64,000 nucleotides of DNA. Origin: UBA2421 sp002343075 (GTDB taxonomy: Bacteria > Planctomycetota > Phycisphaerae > Tepidisphaerales > Tepidisphaeraceae). The stretch lies in NCBI GenBank assembly GCA_937982565.1, contig CALJLN010000011.1:1-64000 (forward strand), written 5' to 3'. The translations under genes and the position numbers were made by a program. Shown here piece by piece: positions 19,599-29,875 of this stretch. The stretch's first letter is position 1; each line of letters begins with the position of its first letter. A model generated the notes under the pieces. That model was not told the DNA's origin. It was given only the letters and a program-made list of their open reading frames with translations, and ran no database searches.

Positions 19599-20486
19599 AT
19601 GACTGATTGTCGCTCATCGAACGAGGATTCGAACAAGACAAAACGCGCGTTCACCTTGGTGGAACTGCTGGTTGTCATCGGAATCATCGCGCTATTGATC
19701 TCAATTCTGCTCCCAACTTTGGGAAAAGTGCGCGCTACTGCCAACACGACCAAATGCCTGAGCAATCTGAGGCAGATCGCGACGGCTTACAATCTGTATC
19801 TCACGGAGTCGCGCGGAAAACCGATCGAAATCGTCAACGTCAACGGCGGCGGGTATGTGATGTTCGTGCTCAGCGAACGGAAGTTCTTGAACCTGCAGAC
19901 CAATCCCGAGATTCAATTCTGCCCCGACGCGCGGGAAGAGAGCGCGAAGCCGCCTTCGGCGTACGGAACGAGCGGCAATGCCTCGCAGGCGCTGATTGGC
20001 TCGGTCGGTACGTCATGGTTTAGAAACTTCGATCCGAAGCTCGTCAGCCGGGGTAGCTACACTTACAACGGCTGGGTGATTTACAAGCAAGGCCAGGCCA
20101 CATCAGGCGATCAGATTGAGAACCATTCAAACACCGCACCGAGGAAGGGTTTCTTTTTCAACACGATTGGAAAGGCCAGGCCAAGCTCCGAAGTTCCGCT
20201 GATCGGCGACGGGGTGTGGAGCGAAGCATTTGCACTAGAAAAAACGATACCTGCGCCAACCTCGAATGATCCGTTTGTAAAAGCCGTCGGACTTGGCGCC
20301 AGCTCCGACGATTCTGACGGCCAGATTAACCGGTACTATCTTTCTCGCCATAGTAAGGGGATGAACATGGTGTTCGTCGACGGCCACGGTGAGCGCATCG
20401 ACAACCTTCGGCACCTGTGGCGGATGCGCCATCACGCGATCTGGGACAAAGCCCGCGTTCCGGCGGAAGTGCGCGATCGGTGGTAA
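19599..20486 (+). CDS. Prepilin-type N-terminal cleavage/methylation domain protein
   Basis: 295 residues from ATG 19599, preceded by TGGAG. Leader MTDCRSSNEDSNKTKRA, then FTLVELLVVIGIIALLISIL and LPTLGKVRATANTTKCLSNL, a class III prepilin N-terminus; here the residue before Phe is Ala instead of Gly. The C-terminus has HSKGMNMVFVDGHGERIDNL, the H-X9-DG motif. Pseudopilin-like proteins of this type often sit inside planctomycete carbohydrate loci; a role in secretion or uptake of the polymer is inferred only. About 265 bp before it contain no feature I recognise. Confidence 0.87.
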   Translation: MTDCRSSNEDSNKTKRAFTLVELLVVIGIIALLISILLPTLGKVRATANTTKCLSNLRQIATAYNLYLTESRGKPIEIVNVNGGGYVMFVLSERKFLNLQTNPEIQFCPDAREESAKPPSAYGTSGNASQALIGSVGTSWFRNFDPKLVSRGSYTYNGWVIYKQGQATSGDQIENHSNTAPRKGFFFNTIGKARPSSEVPLIGDGVWSEAFALEKTIPAPTSNDPFVKAVGLGASSDDSDGQINRYYLSRHSKGMNMVFVDGHGERIDNLRHLWRMRHHAIWDKARVPAEVRDRW

Positions 20487-20526
20487 TTCTGCAGCGTCTC
20501 TCGACGCCGAACGTAAAGGTCACCCA

Positions 20527-22806
20527 TTGAGCGCGCCCGCAGAAGAAGCATCGCAGCAGGTGGACTGGTCCGCCGAATGGATCGCACCCAAGGCCCCGGT
20601 GTTGCCCGGACAGTGGGTGTGTTTCCGCAAAAGGTTCAAAGTCACCGCCGCAATTGTTTCGCCGCGCGTTCGCATCGCCTGCGACAGCAAATACTGGCTC
20701 TGGATCAATGGCAAGAACTTCGCCTTCGAGGGCCAACTCAAGCGGGGCCCAAACCCAAGCGACACTTATTTTGACGAGCTTGATTTGCCTACGTCGATCG
20801 GACACGGCGAGAATGTGATTAGCCTGTTGGTCTGGTATTTCGGCCGGCACGGCTTCGCGCATCAATCCAGCGGGAAATGTGGGCTGGTGTTTGAGTTGTT
20901 CGATCGCGATCGGCCACTCATTCGGTCCGACCGGTCATGGCGCGCGATGCTGCACCCTGCCTACGGCTGCGGCGATGAGCCTGTGCCGAATTTTCGACTG
21001 GCTGAGTCCAACATCTGCTTCGACGCCCGCAAAGAACCGCTCGGCTGGCGCGATCTGCGGTTTGATGACTTTAACTGGCCGCTTGCACAGGAATTCGGTC
21101 GTCCGCCGGCGGCACCGTGGAACCGGCTGGTCCGCCGGCCGATACCGATGTGGCGCGATGAGGGCCTTGTCGCTTATGACGACGCGCCGGTCGTTCCGTT
21201 CGTCAGCGACGGCCAACCGATCATCTGCAAGCTGCCAGGCAACATTCATGTCACCCCTGAATTGGATATCAACGCGTCGGCCGGCACGCACATCGACATT
21301 CGCACAGACAACTACACCGGCGGCGGGGCCAACAACGTTCGGGCCGAATATGTCTCGCGCGCCGGTCGACAGAGCTACGAATCGCTCGGCTGGATGAACG
21401 GCCACGAGGTTCACTACCGCATTCCCGCGGGCGTCACGGTGCATGGCTTGCGGTATCGCCGCACAAGCTACAACACCCAGTGGCTCGGCGCGTTCGACTG
21501 CGACCATCCACCGTTGGTTTCGCTCTGGAAGAAATCGATTCGTACGCTCGACGTCTGTATGCGCGATTCTTTCATGGATTGTCCCGATCGCGAGCGCGCC
21601 CAGTGGTGGGGCGATGTGGTGATCCAATCGACGTCGGCCGCCTACGCGTGCGACGCACAGACTGCGCCGTTGCTCACACGCAAGGGCATTATCGAATTGT
21701 TCGGCTGGCAGAAGGCCGACGGCGCACTCTATTCGCCGATCCCCGCGGGCATTCCCGACGCGCTGCAGGACGAGTCGGCCGGCTGCTGGGACAAGGAAAT
21801 CCCGTCACAGATGCTGGCCAGCATCGGTTTGTATGGATTGTGGGCCTATTACGAGCAAACCGGCGACCGCGAGATCATCGCCGAGGTGTTTCCCGGGGTG
21901 TTGAGCTACCTCGCTCAGTGGCACTTCGACGAAAAGACCGGCCTGGTCGAAGAGCGACACGGCGGGTGGAATTGGGTCGACTGGGGGTCGAACGTAGACA
22001 GCCTTGTGTGCGTTAACGCCTGGTATGCACTGGCTTTACGCGGCGTGATCAACATGGCGCGTCTGCTGGAGCGCAGCCACGACGCATCTCTTTTCGCGGT
22101 TCGGTTGGAACGAATGCACGTCGGGTTTAACGCTGCATTCTGGAACGGCGAACATTACATGGGCACGCCGCTGCCCACCCCCGACGATCGCGCCGCAGCG
22201 ATGGCGGTGCTGGCGGGGTTTGTCGATCAGGCGAAGCGCGACTCGATTCTGGCCCTGCTGGCACGGGAACGCCACGCCGGACCGTACATGGAAAAGTACA
22301 TCGTCGAGGCACTGTTTCAGCTCCGCCAACCGGCACTGGCGTTGCAGCGGTTGATGTCACGCTACGCCGAGCAGATCGCTGCCCCGACCACAACGCTTTG
22401 GGAGGGCTGGAGCGTTCGAGACGCCACCTGGGGCGGCGGCACATACAACCATGCCTGGTCGGCGGGGTCGATTGCGCTGTTGCAGCAATACGTCGCCGGT
22501 ATCACGCCGGTCGAGCCAGCCTTCCGGCGCTTTGCGGTCCGGCCGCAACTGGCGCACCTGAGCCGGGTCGCCAGCGTTGTGCCGACGCGCTTTGGCTTGA
22601 TTCGGCTCATCATCGATGCCGATGAACGCCAGTTAACGCTCGAAGTGCCTCCGGAATGCCAGGCTGATCTGACGGCGCCCGGCGGAGAAACCATCAAGCT
22701 CGGGGCTGGCATTCACCACATTGTCTTCGATACCGGAGCCAGCCAAGAGGAACTCGCATGGACTGCCGATTCGGCTCAAGAGAGCGATACTACGCGATTG
22801 CCGTGA
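20527..22806 (+). CDS. Alpha-L-rhamnosidase-like protein (GH78 type)
   Basis: About 760 residues. N-terminal beta-sandwich (SAEWIAPKAPVLPGQWVCFRK, SKYWLWINGKNFAFEG), then further sandwich domains and an (alpha/alpha)6 barrel with MDCPDRERAQWWGDV, the equivalent of the GH78 motif DCPxRxE..GW.GD. The C-terminal domain ends near LTLEVPPECQADLTAPGG. There is no signal peptide, so it may be cytoplasmic and act on imported oligosaccharides. I place the start at TTG 20527, after AAAGGT; an upstream start overlapping the pilin-like gene is possible. Its stop overlaps the next start (GTGA), so the genes are coupled. Confidence 0.85.
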   Translation: MSAPAEEASQQVDWSAEWIAPKAPVLPGQWVCFRKRFKVTAAIVSPRVRIACDSKYWLWINGKNFAFEGQLKRGPNPSDTYFDELDLPTSIGHGENVISLLVWYFGRHGFAHQSSGKCGLVFELFDRDRPLIRSDRSWRAMLHPAYGCGDEPVPNFRLAESNICFDARKEPLGWRDLRFDDFNWPLAQEFGRPPAAPWNRLVRRPIPMWRDEGLVAYDDAPVVPFVSDGQPIICKLPGNIHVTPELDINASAGTHIDIRTDNYTGGGANNVRAEYVSRAGRQSYESLGWMNGHEVHYRIPAGVTVHGLRYRRTSYNTQWLGAFDCDHPPLVSLWKKSIRTLDVCMRDSFMDCPDRERAQWWGDVVIQSTSAAYACDAQTAPLLTRKGIIELFGWQKADGALYSPIPAGIPDALQDESAGCWDKEIPSQMLASIGLYGLWAYYEQTGDREIIAEVFPGVLSYLAQWHFDEKTGLVEERHGGWNWVDWGSNVDSLVCVNAWYALALRGVINMARLLERSHDASLFAVRLERMHVGFNAAFWNGEHYMGTPLPTPDDRAAAMAVLAGFVDQAKRDSILALLARERHAGPYMEKYIVEALFQLRQPALALQRLMSRYAEQIAAPTTTLWEGWSVRDATWGGGTYNHAWSAGSIALLQQYVAGITPVEPAFRRFAVRPQLAHLSRVASVVPTRFGLIRLIIDADERQLTLEVPPECQADLTAPGGETIKLGAGIHHIVFDTGASQEELAWTADSAQESDTTRLP

Positions 22807-25718
22807 TACGCGTGCTGCTGCTGGCGGCAATTGTGTCGATGCAGACCGCAGCGGCAGCGGGAGGCCCGTGGCCGTCAGTCCGGCTTACGCCTCCGGTCGC
22901 GGATGTGGCTGGGCTGACTCCTCATACCATCAACCTCGACGGCGAGTGGCTGTTTCTACCCGAGACGCCCGTGCCCTATCGCGGTAACGTCGGCGACCCG
23001 GCCAACTGGAAACGCGTCACCTTGCCGGGCCACTACGCGCTGCAGGGCTATCCCGAACGCCTGAAAAAAGCCGGGGAATCTGTGGCCTACGGCAAGCTCG
23101 TCGATATCCCGGCTAAGTGGAGGGACCATGTAATCGTCCTGCGCTTCGGTTCGCTCGATGGCCTGAGTCGGCTGTGGGTGAACGGGGTTCCGGTGGGATC
23201 GAGCGATAGCGCCTTCATGCCGGTCGAATTCGATATCACCGATCAAATCAGGCCGGGCGAGAAAAACGGCATCGCGGTCACAGTCGAATGGTCGCCGCTC
23301 ACGCACTGGTTCGAGCGCGAAATGGGGGGCATTGGGCGGTCGATCACCCTCATGGCGTTGCCGAGGACACACATCTCCCGATTGCACGTCGATAGCACCT
23401 GGCAGCCCGGCGGACACGGGCTGGCGAAGGCGTTGGTCACGGTTGATCACCGGGCCGATGTCGCTCAACCATTTTCACTCCGTCTCCGTGTAATGGACGG
23501 CAATGCAGCCGCGCTGGTGACTGAGGAAACGCGAGAACTGATGCTGGCCCCGGGCCGGAACGAACATGTCATTGAACTTCCGGTGATGCACGCTCTACCC
23601 TGGTCGCATGAGAAACCCGCACTTTACATTCTACAGGTAGACCTTGTTCGAGATCGCAAGAGCTTCATGACGGCACATCGCAGATTCGGATTTCGATCGA
23701 TCGAAATCGACGGCCCGCGCCTGAAATTCAACGGGCAGACGTTGAAGCTGCAGGGCGCGAACTATCACCTGACCCATCAAGGGTATGGCCATTTCCCGCC
23801 TAAAGAGTTGATTCGAAGAGACATCGAGCTGATGCGCGACATGAATCTGACGATCTTGCGCTCGTGGCCAACGCCCTATGAGGATTATCTGGAAGCCTGT
23901 GACGAACTGGGTATGTTTACCACGGTCGAAGTGCCGATGAATCTGATGATCTACGCCGCCGGGCCGCGGAAAGATCATGGCAACGATCCATCGCTGGAGC
24001 CGGGCGTGGCGCTGCTAGCGGCACGGATGCTGGAGGCGTTTCGCTCGCACCCATCGGTCCTGTTGTGGGGGGTTGCCAATGAATCCCCGTATTACCCTTA
24101 CTTTCAGCGCGCCGCCGAGGGTATTCGAGAGTCAGATGCCTCTCGGCCGGTGTTCTTTGGGAGCGACAACCGAATCGGCATCGGGATTCCCGGCGTGCAG
24201 GTCAATGACGACCACTATCCCCGCGACGGCCGCACGAGCTATGCGGATCTCGGCGCGATTAAAGGCCCGGGTTGGGAGATTCCCGGAGATCGACCAATCA
24301 TCTTCAGCGAGTGGTGCCATGTAAATGTAAACAACACTGCTGAACTGGAATTCGACGCCGGCATTGATGATCACTGGGGATACATGGCCGAAGCGCATCG
24401 ACGCTGGGCGGATGCGACACCGCAGGTTCTGGCTGGTTTCATCTTCAAGGCCGCGCCGTTTCGTGGGGTGGGAAACACGCATCCCTGGCGCGGGCTGTTC
24501 GAAGATGATCGACGCGCAAACGCCTACACCTGGCACACGTTTAAATCATGTTCGCCCCTGCGACTCGGCCCCGGCTCAACTTCAATCGATGTTCAGGGTG
24601 GGCAAACACGCTTCGAGTTGGAAAGCCACCTTATGTTCACCTCACTCGAAGAAACATCCTGGATATGGTCGCGCGGCGGTGAAACGGGCACCGTCAACGT
24701 GAGTGGGTTGCCCGGCCAGCGCGCAAGCGTCACGATCCCCGTCACCCCCAATACTGAAGCCCCGCTGAGGGTAAGGGCATACAGCCCGCGCGGATTTCTC
24801 CTGAACACGTTCGAGTTCAAAGTTGCTTCGCCGCGCAGTGATTCGCTTCCGTTTCCAGCGCCGGAGGTCAGCGAGACCGCAGACAGCTATCAGATCAAAC
24901 TGGGAAACGTTACCTTCATACTCGACCGCAAACTGGGGCAGATCAGCGCACAAGACGAATCGGGTGTCTGCCTAATGGAAGGCGGGCCTTTCTTGGTTGC
25001 CCGGCCATGCCAGACGCAAGCTCGGAAGAAACTGGAACGTGGCATTGCTAACCTGGCGGCCAACTGGCGACCGCAGTCCGTCGACCGCCTGCTCAATGCG
25101 CCGGCGACGTTTAACATTGCAGGCGAGTATGATGGGTTTAGCGGACAGTTTGGGGTTCGATTTGATAAGCATGGCGTACACATCGCATACGATTTCACCG
25201 CGACCCTTGGCGAGGAGTCACTGGACATGTTTATGACCGGGATTGGCTTCGATCTGCCTTCAAGGCTCGACATGTTGAAGTGGGAGCGTGACGCCCTGTG
25301 GACCGACTATCCCGACGAACATCCCGGGCGGCCAAAAGGCACTGCCTCCGCACGGGGCGATCGGCTCCGGGACTATGGTAATGGTACAACGCAGCCAGCC
25401 CTGCCTTGGTCACAGGAGATCGTCCGCGGGGCTACGCGCGACTTTTGCTCGACGCGAATGCACTTCCGTCGGGCCGGGTTGTTTGACGACTCGGAAGAAG
25501 GTGTTGAGGTGGTTTCCAGTGGCAAACAGCACCTTTTCGCATTTCCGCGGGATCCGAACGAGCTGTCAGCAGGCTTCTCGCTGTATGTGCTGGATCATTA
25601 CAACGGCGGGTCAGAACTTCATATGAGAAAGTCGCTGCGAATGGACCCGCTACAGATTCAGTCAGGTTCGCGCCTTCGGGGTGGGGCGGCGTTGCGACTG
25701 TTGAGCCGCACAGATTGA
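22803..25718 (+). CDS. Glycoside hydrolase family 2 protein, secreted (paralogue)
   Basis: 971 residues from GTG 22803, chosen because it forms a GTGA overlap with the rhamnosidase stop and opens directly with a signal peptide (VIRVLLLAAIVSMQTAAAAG). The architecture matches the GH2 protein at 16281: sugar-binding domain (INLDGEWLFLPE, LPGHYALQGY), TIM barrel from FNGQTLKLQGANYH, acid/base Glu427 in WGVANESPYYPYF, nucleophile Glu503 in IIFSEWCHVN. Both catalytic residues are present. Shared order and motifs show an ancient duplication inside the locus, probably with different linkage specificity. Confidence 0.9.
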   Translation: MIRVLLLAAIVSMQTAAAAGGPWPSVRLTPPVADVAGLTPHTINLDGEWLFLPETPVPYRGNVGDPANWKRVTLPGHYALQGYPERLKKAGESVAYGKLVDIPAKWRDHVIVLRFGSLDGLSRLWVNGVPVGSSDSAFMPVEFDITDQIRPGEKNGIAVTVEWSPLTHWFEREMGGIGRSITLMALPRTHISRLHVDSTWQPGGHGLAKALVTVDHRADVAQPFSLRLRVMDGNAAALVTEETRELMLAPGRNEHVIELPVMHALPWSHEKPALYILQVDLVRDRKSFMTAHRRFGFRSIEIDGPRLKFNGQTLKLQGANYHLTHQGYGHFPPKELIRRDIELMRDMNLTILRSWPTPYEDYLEACDELGMFTTVEVPMNLMIYAAGPRKDHGNDPSLEPGVALLAARMLEAFRSHPSVLLWGVANESPYYPYFQRAAEGIRESDASRPVFFGSDNRIGIGIPGVQVNDDHYPRDGRTSYADLGAIKGPGWEIPGDRPIIFSEWCHVNVNNTAELEFDAGIDDHWGYMAEAHRRWADATPQVLAGFIFKAAPFRGVGNTHPWRGLFEDDRRANAYTWHTFKSCSPLRLGPGSTSIDVQGGQTRFELESHLMFTSLEETSWIWSRGGETGTVNVSGLPGQRASVTIPVTPNTEAPLRVRAYSPRGFLLNTFEFKVASPRSDSLPFPAPEVSETADSYQIKLGNVTFILDRKLGQISAQDESGVCLMEGGPFLVARPCQTQARKKLERGIANLAANWRPQSVDRLLNAPATFNIAGEYDGFSGQFGVRFDKHGVHIAYDFTATLGEESLDMFMTGIGFDLPSRLDMLKWERDALWTDYPDEHPGRPKGTASARGDRLRDYGNGTTQPALPWSQEIVRGATRDFCSTRMHFRRAGLFDDSEEGVEVVSSGKQHLFAFPRDPNELSAGFSLYVLDHYNGGSELHMRKSLRMDPLQIQSGSRLRGGAALRLLSRTD

Positions 25719-25740
25719 ACAAGATTGACGATCGATCGCC

Positions 25741-27318
25741 ATGGAACAACTCGCCAAATCATCATCAACAGATCGCGCAGCGGCACCGTCGGCTGGCAAG
25801 CCGCTTTCGATCGGCACCAAACTGTCGGCTGGCGCGGGCGAGTCGGTGATCAACCTTGGCGTGAACATGCCGAAGGAGTTCGGCTTCGTCATTTACAACC
25901 TGACGTTGGGAGTGAATGCGGTTCTGTTAGGATTCGTTCTGGCGATTCCGCGCTTGTGGGATGCGATCAGTGATCCGCTGATGGGGTCGATCTCCGACAA
26001 CACCAAAAGCCGGTGGGGCCGACGAAAGCCGTACATGCTCTTAGGTGGCATTCTGTCTGCCCTACTGATGGCGGCGATCTGCATCCCGCCGTCGTTCTTG
26101 TTTAGTTGGTTCAGCACGGCGAACAAAGTCGGCATTCTCGGCTACCACTTCTCCGCTGCCGAGTGGGCTGCGGCATTTTACTTCGTTCTAATCTCGATCC
26201 TCTTCTACACCGCGTTGACTGTTTTTTCAGTGCCCTATGGCGCGCTAACTCTTGAACTCACCAGCGATTACGGCGAGCGCACCCGGCTTATGTCCTTCCG
26301 CACGGCGTTCACCTATGTTTCGGGGATCATGCTCGGGTGGATGCTGTACGCCACCAAGTGGCAGGTGTGGACCGACATCGCCGAGCGCAACGGCGCTGCC
26401 GATCCGATTAAGCAGGGTGAACTTTATGGCACCTGGGTTGTCGGCGGGTTTGCGGCATTGGTGCTCCTCCTGGCAAGCTTGATTCCCACTTTCTTCCTCA
26501 AAGAAGTGGCGATAGCGAACCCGGTTTCCAAGCCCCGGCCGCAAAAGACTAAGAAAATGCCGATGCTGGAAACCCTTCGGCAGACGATTTCCATGCCGAC
26601 ATTCATTTTGATTGTGCTGGCCTACACGACGGCGTTCTTTGGCATCATCCTCGTGATTCACCTTGGACAATACATCAACATCTTCTACACGCACGACGGT
26701 GACAAGAAGCTCGGTCTTCTCGCCCAAGCCTGGGCGAACACCTTCAAGCCCGCCGCCGGGCTGCTCACTGTTTTTGCGCTCAATCGACTGGCCCATCGCG
26801 TTGAGAAGAAGATCGCGTGGAGCGCGTGCCTGAGCATCTCGCTGACCGGCGCGATTCTCACCTGGTTCATGTATTCACCGGAGCTTAAAGCCTGGGAACC
26901 GAATTTCTTCGGCATCTCGCTTTACCTCCATCCGATGATCATCCCGTTCTGTTTGCTGTTCCCGGGTCTGGCGGCGACGCTGATGATGAGCTACTCGATG
27001 ATCGCCGACGTCTGCGACATCGATCAACTCCGCTCCGGCCGGCGCCGCGAAGGCATGTACTGGGCGGTCTTCAATTTCGTGCAGAAACTGGCGTTGTCGG
27101 TGGCGCTTCTGATGACGGGCTTCACGCTCTCGATTGCCGCTTTTGACCAGAACAGCATCAAGCAATCAGCGGAGACAATTTTTTCAATGCGGCTATGGTT
27201 CACGCTCACGCTCATCGTCTCGATTGCGGCGGCGATTGTGCTGGTGCTATGCGTCCCCATCAGTCGCAGTCGGCTGGCCGCGGTACATGCGGAATTGGCG
27301 AAGCGCGGATTGAATTGA
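25741..27318 (+). CDS. MFS sugar transporter, GPH (glycoside-pentoside-hexuronide):cation symporter type
   Basis: 525 residues with about 12 transmembrane helices. GPH signatures: the loop after helix 2 reads DAISDPLMGSISDNTKSRWGRRKPYM, here given as DPLMGSISDNTKSRWGRRKP, and SVPYGALTLELTSDYGERTRL resembles the family's second conserved loop (shown in part: PYGALTLELTSDYGERTRL). The central cytoplasmic loop is long. It would import mono- or oligosaccharides liberated by the neighbouring glycosidases, coupled to Na+ or H+. It is in line with the upstream GH2 gene (22 bp gap) and the isomerase gene. Confidence 0.92.
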   Translation: MEQLAKSSSTDRAAAPSAGKPLSIGTKLSAGAGESVINLGVNMPKEFGFVIYNLTLGVNAVLLGFVLAIPRLWDAISDPLMGSISDNTKSRWGRRKPYMLLGGILSALLMAAICIPPSFLFSWFSTANKVGILGYHFSAAEWAAAFYFVLISILFYTALTVFSVPYGALTLELTSDYGERTRLMSFRTAFTYVSGIMLGWMLYATKWQVWTDIAERNGAADPIKQGELYGTWVVGGFAALVLLLASLIPTFFLKEVAIANPVSKPRPQKTKKMPMLETLRQTISMPTFILIVLAYTTAFFGIILVIHLGQYINIFYTHDGDKKLGLLAQAWANTFKPAAGLLTVFALNRLAHRVEKKIAWSACLSISLTGAILTWFMYSPELKAWEPNFFGISLYLHPMIIPFCLLFPGLAATLMMSYSMIADVCDIDQLRSGRRREGMYWAVFNFVQKLALSVALLMTGFTLSIAAFDQNSIKQSAETIFSMRLWFTLTLIVSIAAAIVLVLCVPISRSRLAAVHAELAKRGLN

Positions 27319-27335
27319 GTGGACGGGAGATCAGG

Positions 27336-28760
27336 ATGCAGACGACGCGCGTAGGACTTTTCGGCATCGGCCTCGACGCCTATTGGCCTCAGTTTGCGGG
27401 GTTGAAGGACCGCCTCGAAGGCTATCTGTCACGTGTGCAGAAGAAGCTCGAACGCCCGGGCATCGAGGTCGTCAACCTCGGGCTGATCGATACGCCGCAG
27501 AAGGCGATGACCGCCGGGCATGATTTTCGCAAGGCCGATGTCGATGTAATCTTTCTGCACGTCACTACTTACGCGCTTTCCAGCACGGTGCTCCCCGTGG
27601 TGCAGCGAGCAAGGGTCCCGGTAATCATTCTCAATCTGCAGCCCGAAGCGGCGATTGACTATGCCACCTTCAACAGCTTGGGCGATCGTACGAAGATGAC
27701 CGGGGACTGGCTCGCCCACTGTGCCGCCTGCCCCGTACCTGAGATTGCCAACGTCTTTAACCGCGCCCGTATCGATTTTCACCAGATCACGGGCACGATC
27801 GACAATGATCCGCAATGCTGGAACGAAGTCGATGCCTGGATCGAAGCCATCCGCGTCGCCGGCGTGATGAGCCACAATCGCCTCGGCCTGATGGGCCATT
27901 ACTACGGCGGGATGCTGGACATCTACACCGACACCACTCGCCAGTGCGCTTACTTTGGAGGGCATATCGAAATCCTCGAAGTCGATGAACTGGCCGGCCT
28001 GCGCGCCACAGTCACCGCCGCCCAGATCGCCGACCGAGTAGACCTTTTCAAAGATCGCTTTGACGTTCAACCCGACTGTAGCGATAAGGAACTTGCCCGC
28101 GCCGCCCGTACCAGCGTCGCGCTCGACAAGCTCGTCGAGATTCACGATCTCGGTTCGATGGCGTACTACTACATGGGTACCGGCAACACCGAGAACGAAG
28201 CCACCATCAGCTCGATCATCCTCGGAAACTCTCTTCTTACCGCCCGTGGCATTCCCGTCGCCGGCGAGTACGAAGTGAAGAACGCGCAGGCCATGAAGAT
28301 CATGGACAGCTTCGGTGTCGGCGGGAGCTTCACGGAGTACTACGCGATGGATTTCAACGACGACATTGTCCTCATGGGCCACGACGGCCCGGGTCATATT
28401 GGTATCGCACAAGGAAAGACAAAAGTGCGCCCGCTGAGCGTCTATCACGGCAAGGTCGGCAGCGGGCTGAGCGTCGAGATGAGTGTGAAGCACGGTCCCG
28501 TCACGCTACTCAGCGTTGTCGAGCGCGTCGACGGCTCGCTGACGTTGTTATGCGCCCACGCCGAGAGTGTCGCCGGGCCGATCCTCGAAATCGGCAACAC
28601 CAACAGCCGTTACAGGTTCTCGATTGGCGCAAGAAGATTTGTCAATGAGTGGAACCGCCACGGGCCAGCGCACCACTGCGCCGTGGGAGTTGGTCACATC
28701 GGCGAGAAGATCCAGAAGCTCGCGAGTCTGCTGGGAATGGGGTTCGCCCAGGTCTGCTGA
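27336..28760 (+). CDS. L-fucose/L-arabinose isomerase family protein
   Basis: 474 residues from ATG 27336, with GGAGA upstream and 17 bp after the symporter. The sequence follows the COG2407/AraA-like layout: an N-terminal Rossmann-like domain (VGLFGIGLDAYWPQF, DVIFLHVTTYALSSTVLPVV), a second domain with RLGLMGHYYGGMLDIYTD, and a C-terminal part with EYYAMDFNDDIVLMGHDGPG, which contains acidic and His residues expected to bind the metal. It should convert an aldose freed by the locus to a ketose; the exact sugar (fucose, arabinose, rhamnose-like) is not determined. Confidence 0.82.
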   Translation: MQTTRVGLFGIGLDAYWPQFAGLKDRLEGYLSRVQKKLERPGIEVVNLGLIDTPQKAMTAGHDFRKADVDVIFLHVTTYALSSTVLPVVQRARVPVIILNLQPEAAIDYATFNSLGDRTKMTGDWLAHCAACPVPEIANVFNRARIDFHQITGTIDNDPQCWNEVDAWIEAIRVAGVMSHNRLGLMGHYYGGMLDIYTDTTRQCAYFGGHIEILEVDELAGLRATVTAAQIADRVDLFKDRFDVQPDCSDKELARAARTSVALDKLVEIHDLGSMAYYYMGTGNTENEATISSIILGNSLLTARGIPVAGEYEVKNAQAMKIMDSFGVGGSFTEYYAMDFNDDIVLMGHDGPGHIGIAQGKTKVRPLSVYHGKVGSGLSVEMSVKHGPVTLLSVVERVDGSLTLLCAHAESVAGPILEIGNTNSRYRFSIGARRFVNEWNRHGPAHHCAVGVGHIGEKIQKLASLLGMGFAQVC

Positions 28761-28774
28761 CCTCGCTCCACAGT

Positions 28775-29722
28775 TCAGAACAGCCGAAGGCTGTGCTCCT
28801 TGTCGAAGACCAACCGCCTTATCGAGCCGTCGCTTTCAAATCTCAGAGGGGATGACCAGTACTGCAGATCATGACCTTTGATGCCATCGATTCGCGAGCC
28901 CCAGAGGTCGGCCAGCCACAGATGCACAGGACCGTCGGGGGTCTGTAACTGAAAGACGTCGGTCTGCTGTGCTGGCACTATAATCGTCCCGGCGTCGTCG
29001 CGGTTGATCTCACCGAGTTGGCGATATGGACCGAGAGGCTTCTCGGCGGCGAAGACACGGACGTCTGCTCCGTGCGGGCAAAAGCAGCATGTGTTGCCGA
29101 ACAGCACATAACACAGACCTCCCCGCTTGAACATTGCCGGTGCTTCGACCTTTCGATCGAGCGTTTCCGATCGCTCCAGAGTGGATGCTGTGAAATCAGG
29201 CGAAAGTTTTTCAACGGTCATGGCGTGGCGATCGATGCCGTCGCCGGCGATGTTGGTGTAGATGACGTAACCGGTACCGTCGTCGTCGACAAACAGATTG
29301 TGATCACCGGGCGTCGCACCCGCGAGTCTCACGTTCGGATTGACGATGTCGTAGGGCCCCTCCGGTTGATCCGCCAGTGCAACACCCAAGTGGCCTTCCC
29401 ACAGCTTTGGATACCAGTTGAACCAGAGCACGTACTTCGCAGTGTTTGGATTGAACGCAACATACGGTCGATAAAACACGCCCGGCGGCGGATTTATCAA
29501 CAGGCTGCCGTGTTGATGCCAGGACATCAAATCTGAGGAGCTGTAGCAGGTATACACATTCGCTGGTGTGAAGCCGTCGGTGTGGCCGTAGCGTGTACCG
29601 AACCAGTAAAAGCGCCCGCCGAATCGGCGCAGACAGCCGTCGTGGCAATCGATCACATTGCCGTCGACATCGATCCGCGGGCGGGTATTTTGGATCGCGG
29701 CAGTTTGGAAGCGATCGTCCAC
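28775..29722 (-). CDS. Glycoside hydrolase family 43-like protein
   Basis: 315 residues, a five-bladed beta-propeller pattern: DVDGNVIDCHDGCLRRFGG then FYWFGTRYG near the N-terminus, as in exo-beta-1,3-galactanase-type GH43 members, AGATPGDHNLFVDDDGTGYV in the middle, and KVEAPAMFKRGGLCYVLFG supplying the general acid Glu. No signal peptide. The start is GTG 29722. It is the only gene of the locus on the minus strand apart from the regulator and converges on the isomerase gene with a 14-bp gap. Confidence 0.82.
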   Translation of the reverse strand: MDDRFQTAAIQNTRPRIDVDGNVIDCHDGCLRRFGGRFYWFGTRYGHTDGFTPANVYTCYSSSDLMSWHQHGSLLINPPPGVFYRPYVAFNPNTAKYVLWFNWYPKLWEGHLGVALADQPEGPYDIVNPNVRLAGATPGDHNLFVDDDGTGYVIYTNIAGDGIDRHAMTVEKLSPDFTASTLERSETLDRKVEAPAMFKRGGLCYVLFGNTCCFCPHGADVRVFAAEKPLGPYRQLGEINRDDAGTIIVPAQQTDVFQLQTPDGPVHLWLADLWGSRIDGIKGHDLQYWSSPLRFESDGSIRRLVFDKEHSLRLF

Positions 29723-29875
29723 AACGAAGCAATGTTGATGTGAATGAGAGGCCCGTCAATTTGCGCCGCGTGACATCCGCTGGCTGTTTGTGACCTGCAA
29801 CGGCGCGGGGCGCGGCGAACCGTTGCCTCGCCATTAAGATAGTGAGGCTCGCACGAACCGATGGAGAATTGACCG

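Noticed and set aside
27429..28493. A 354-residue minus-strand frame inside the isomerase gene
   Set aside because: Antisense shadow; the plus-strand frame has family motifs and a ribosome binding site.
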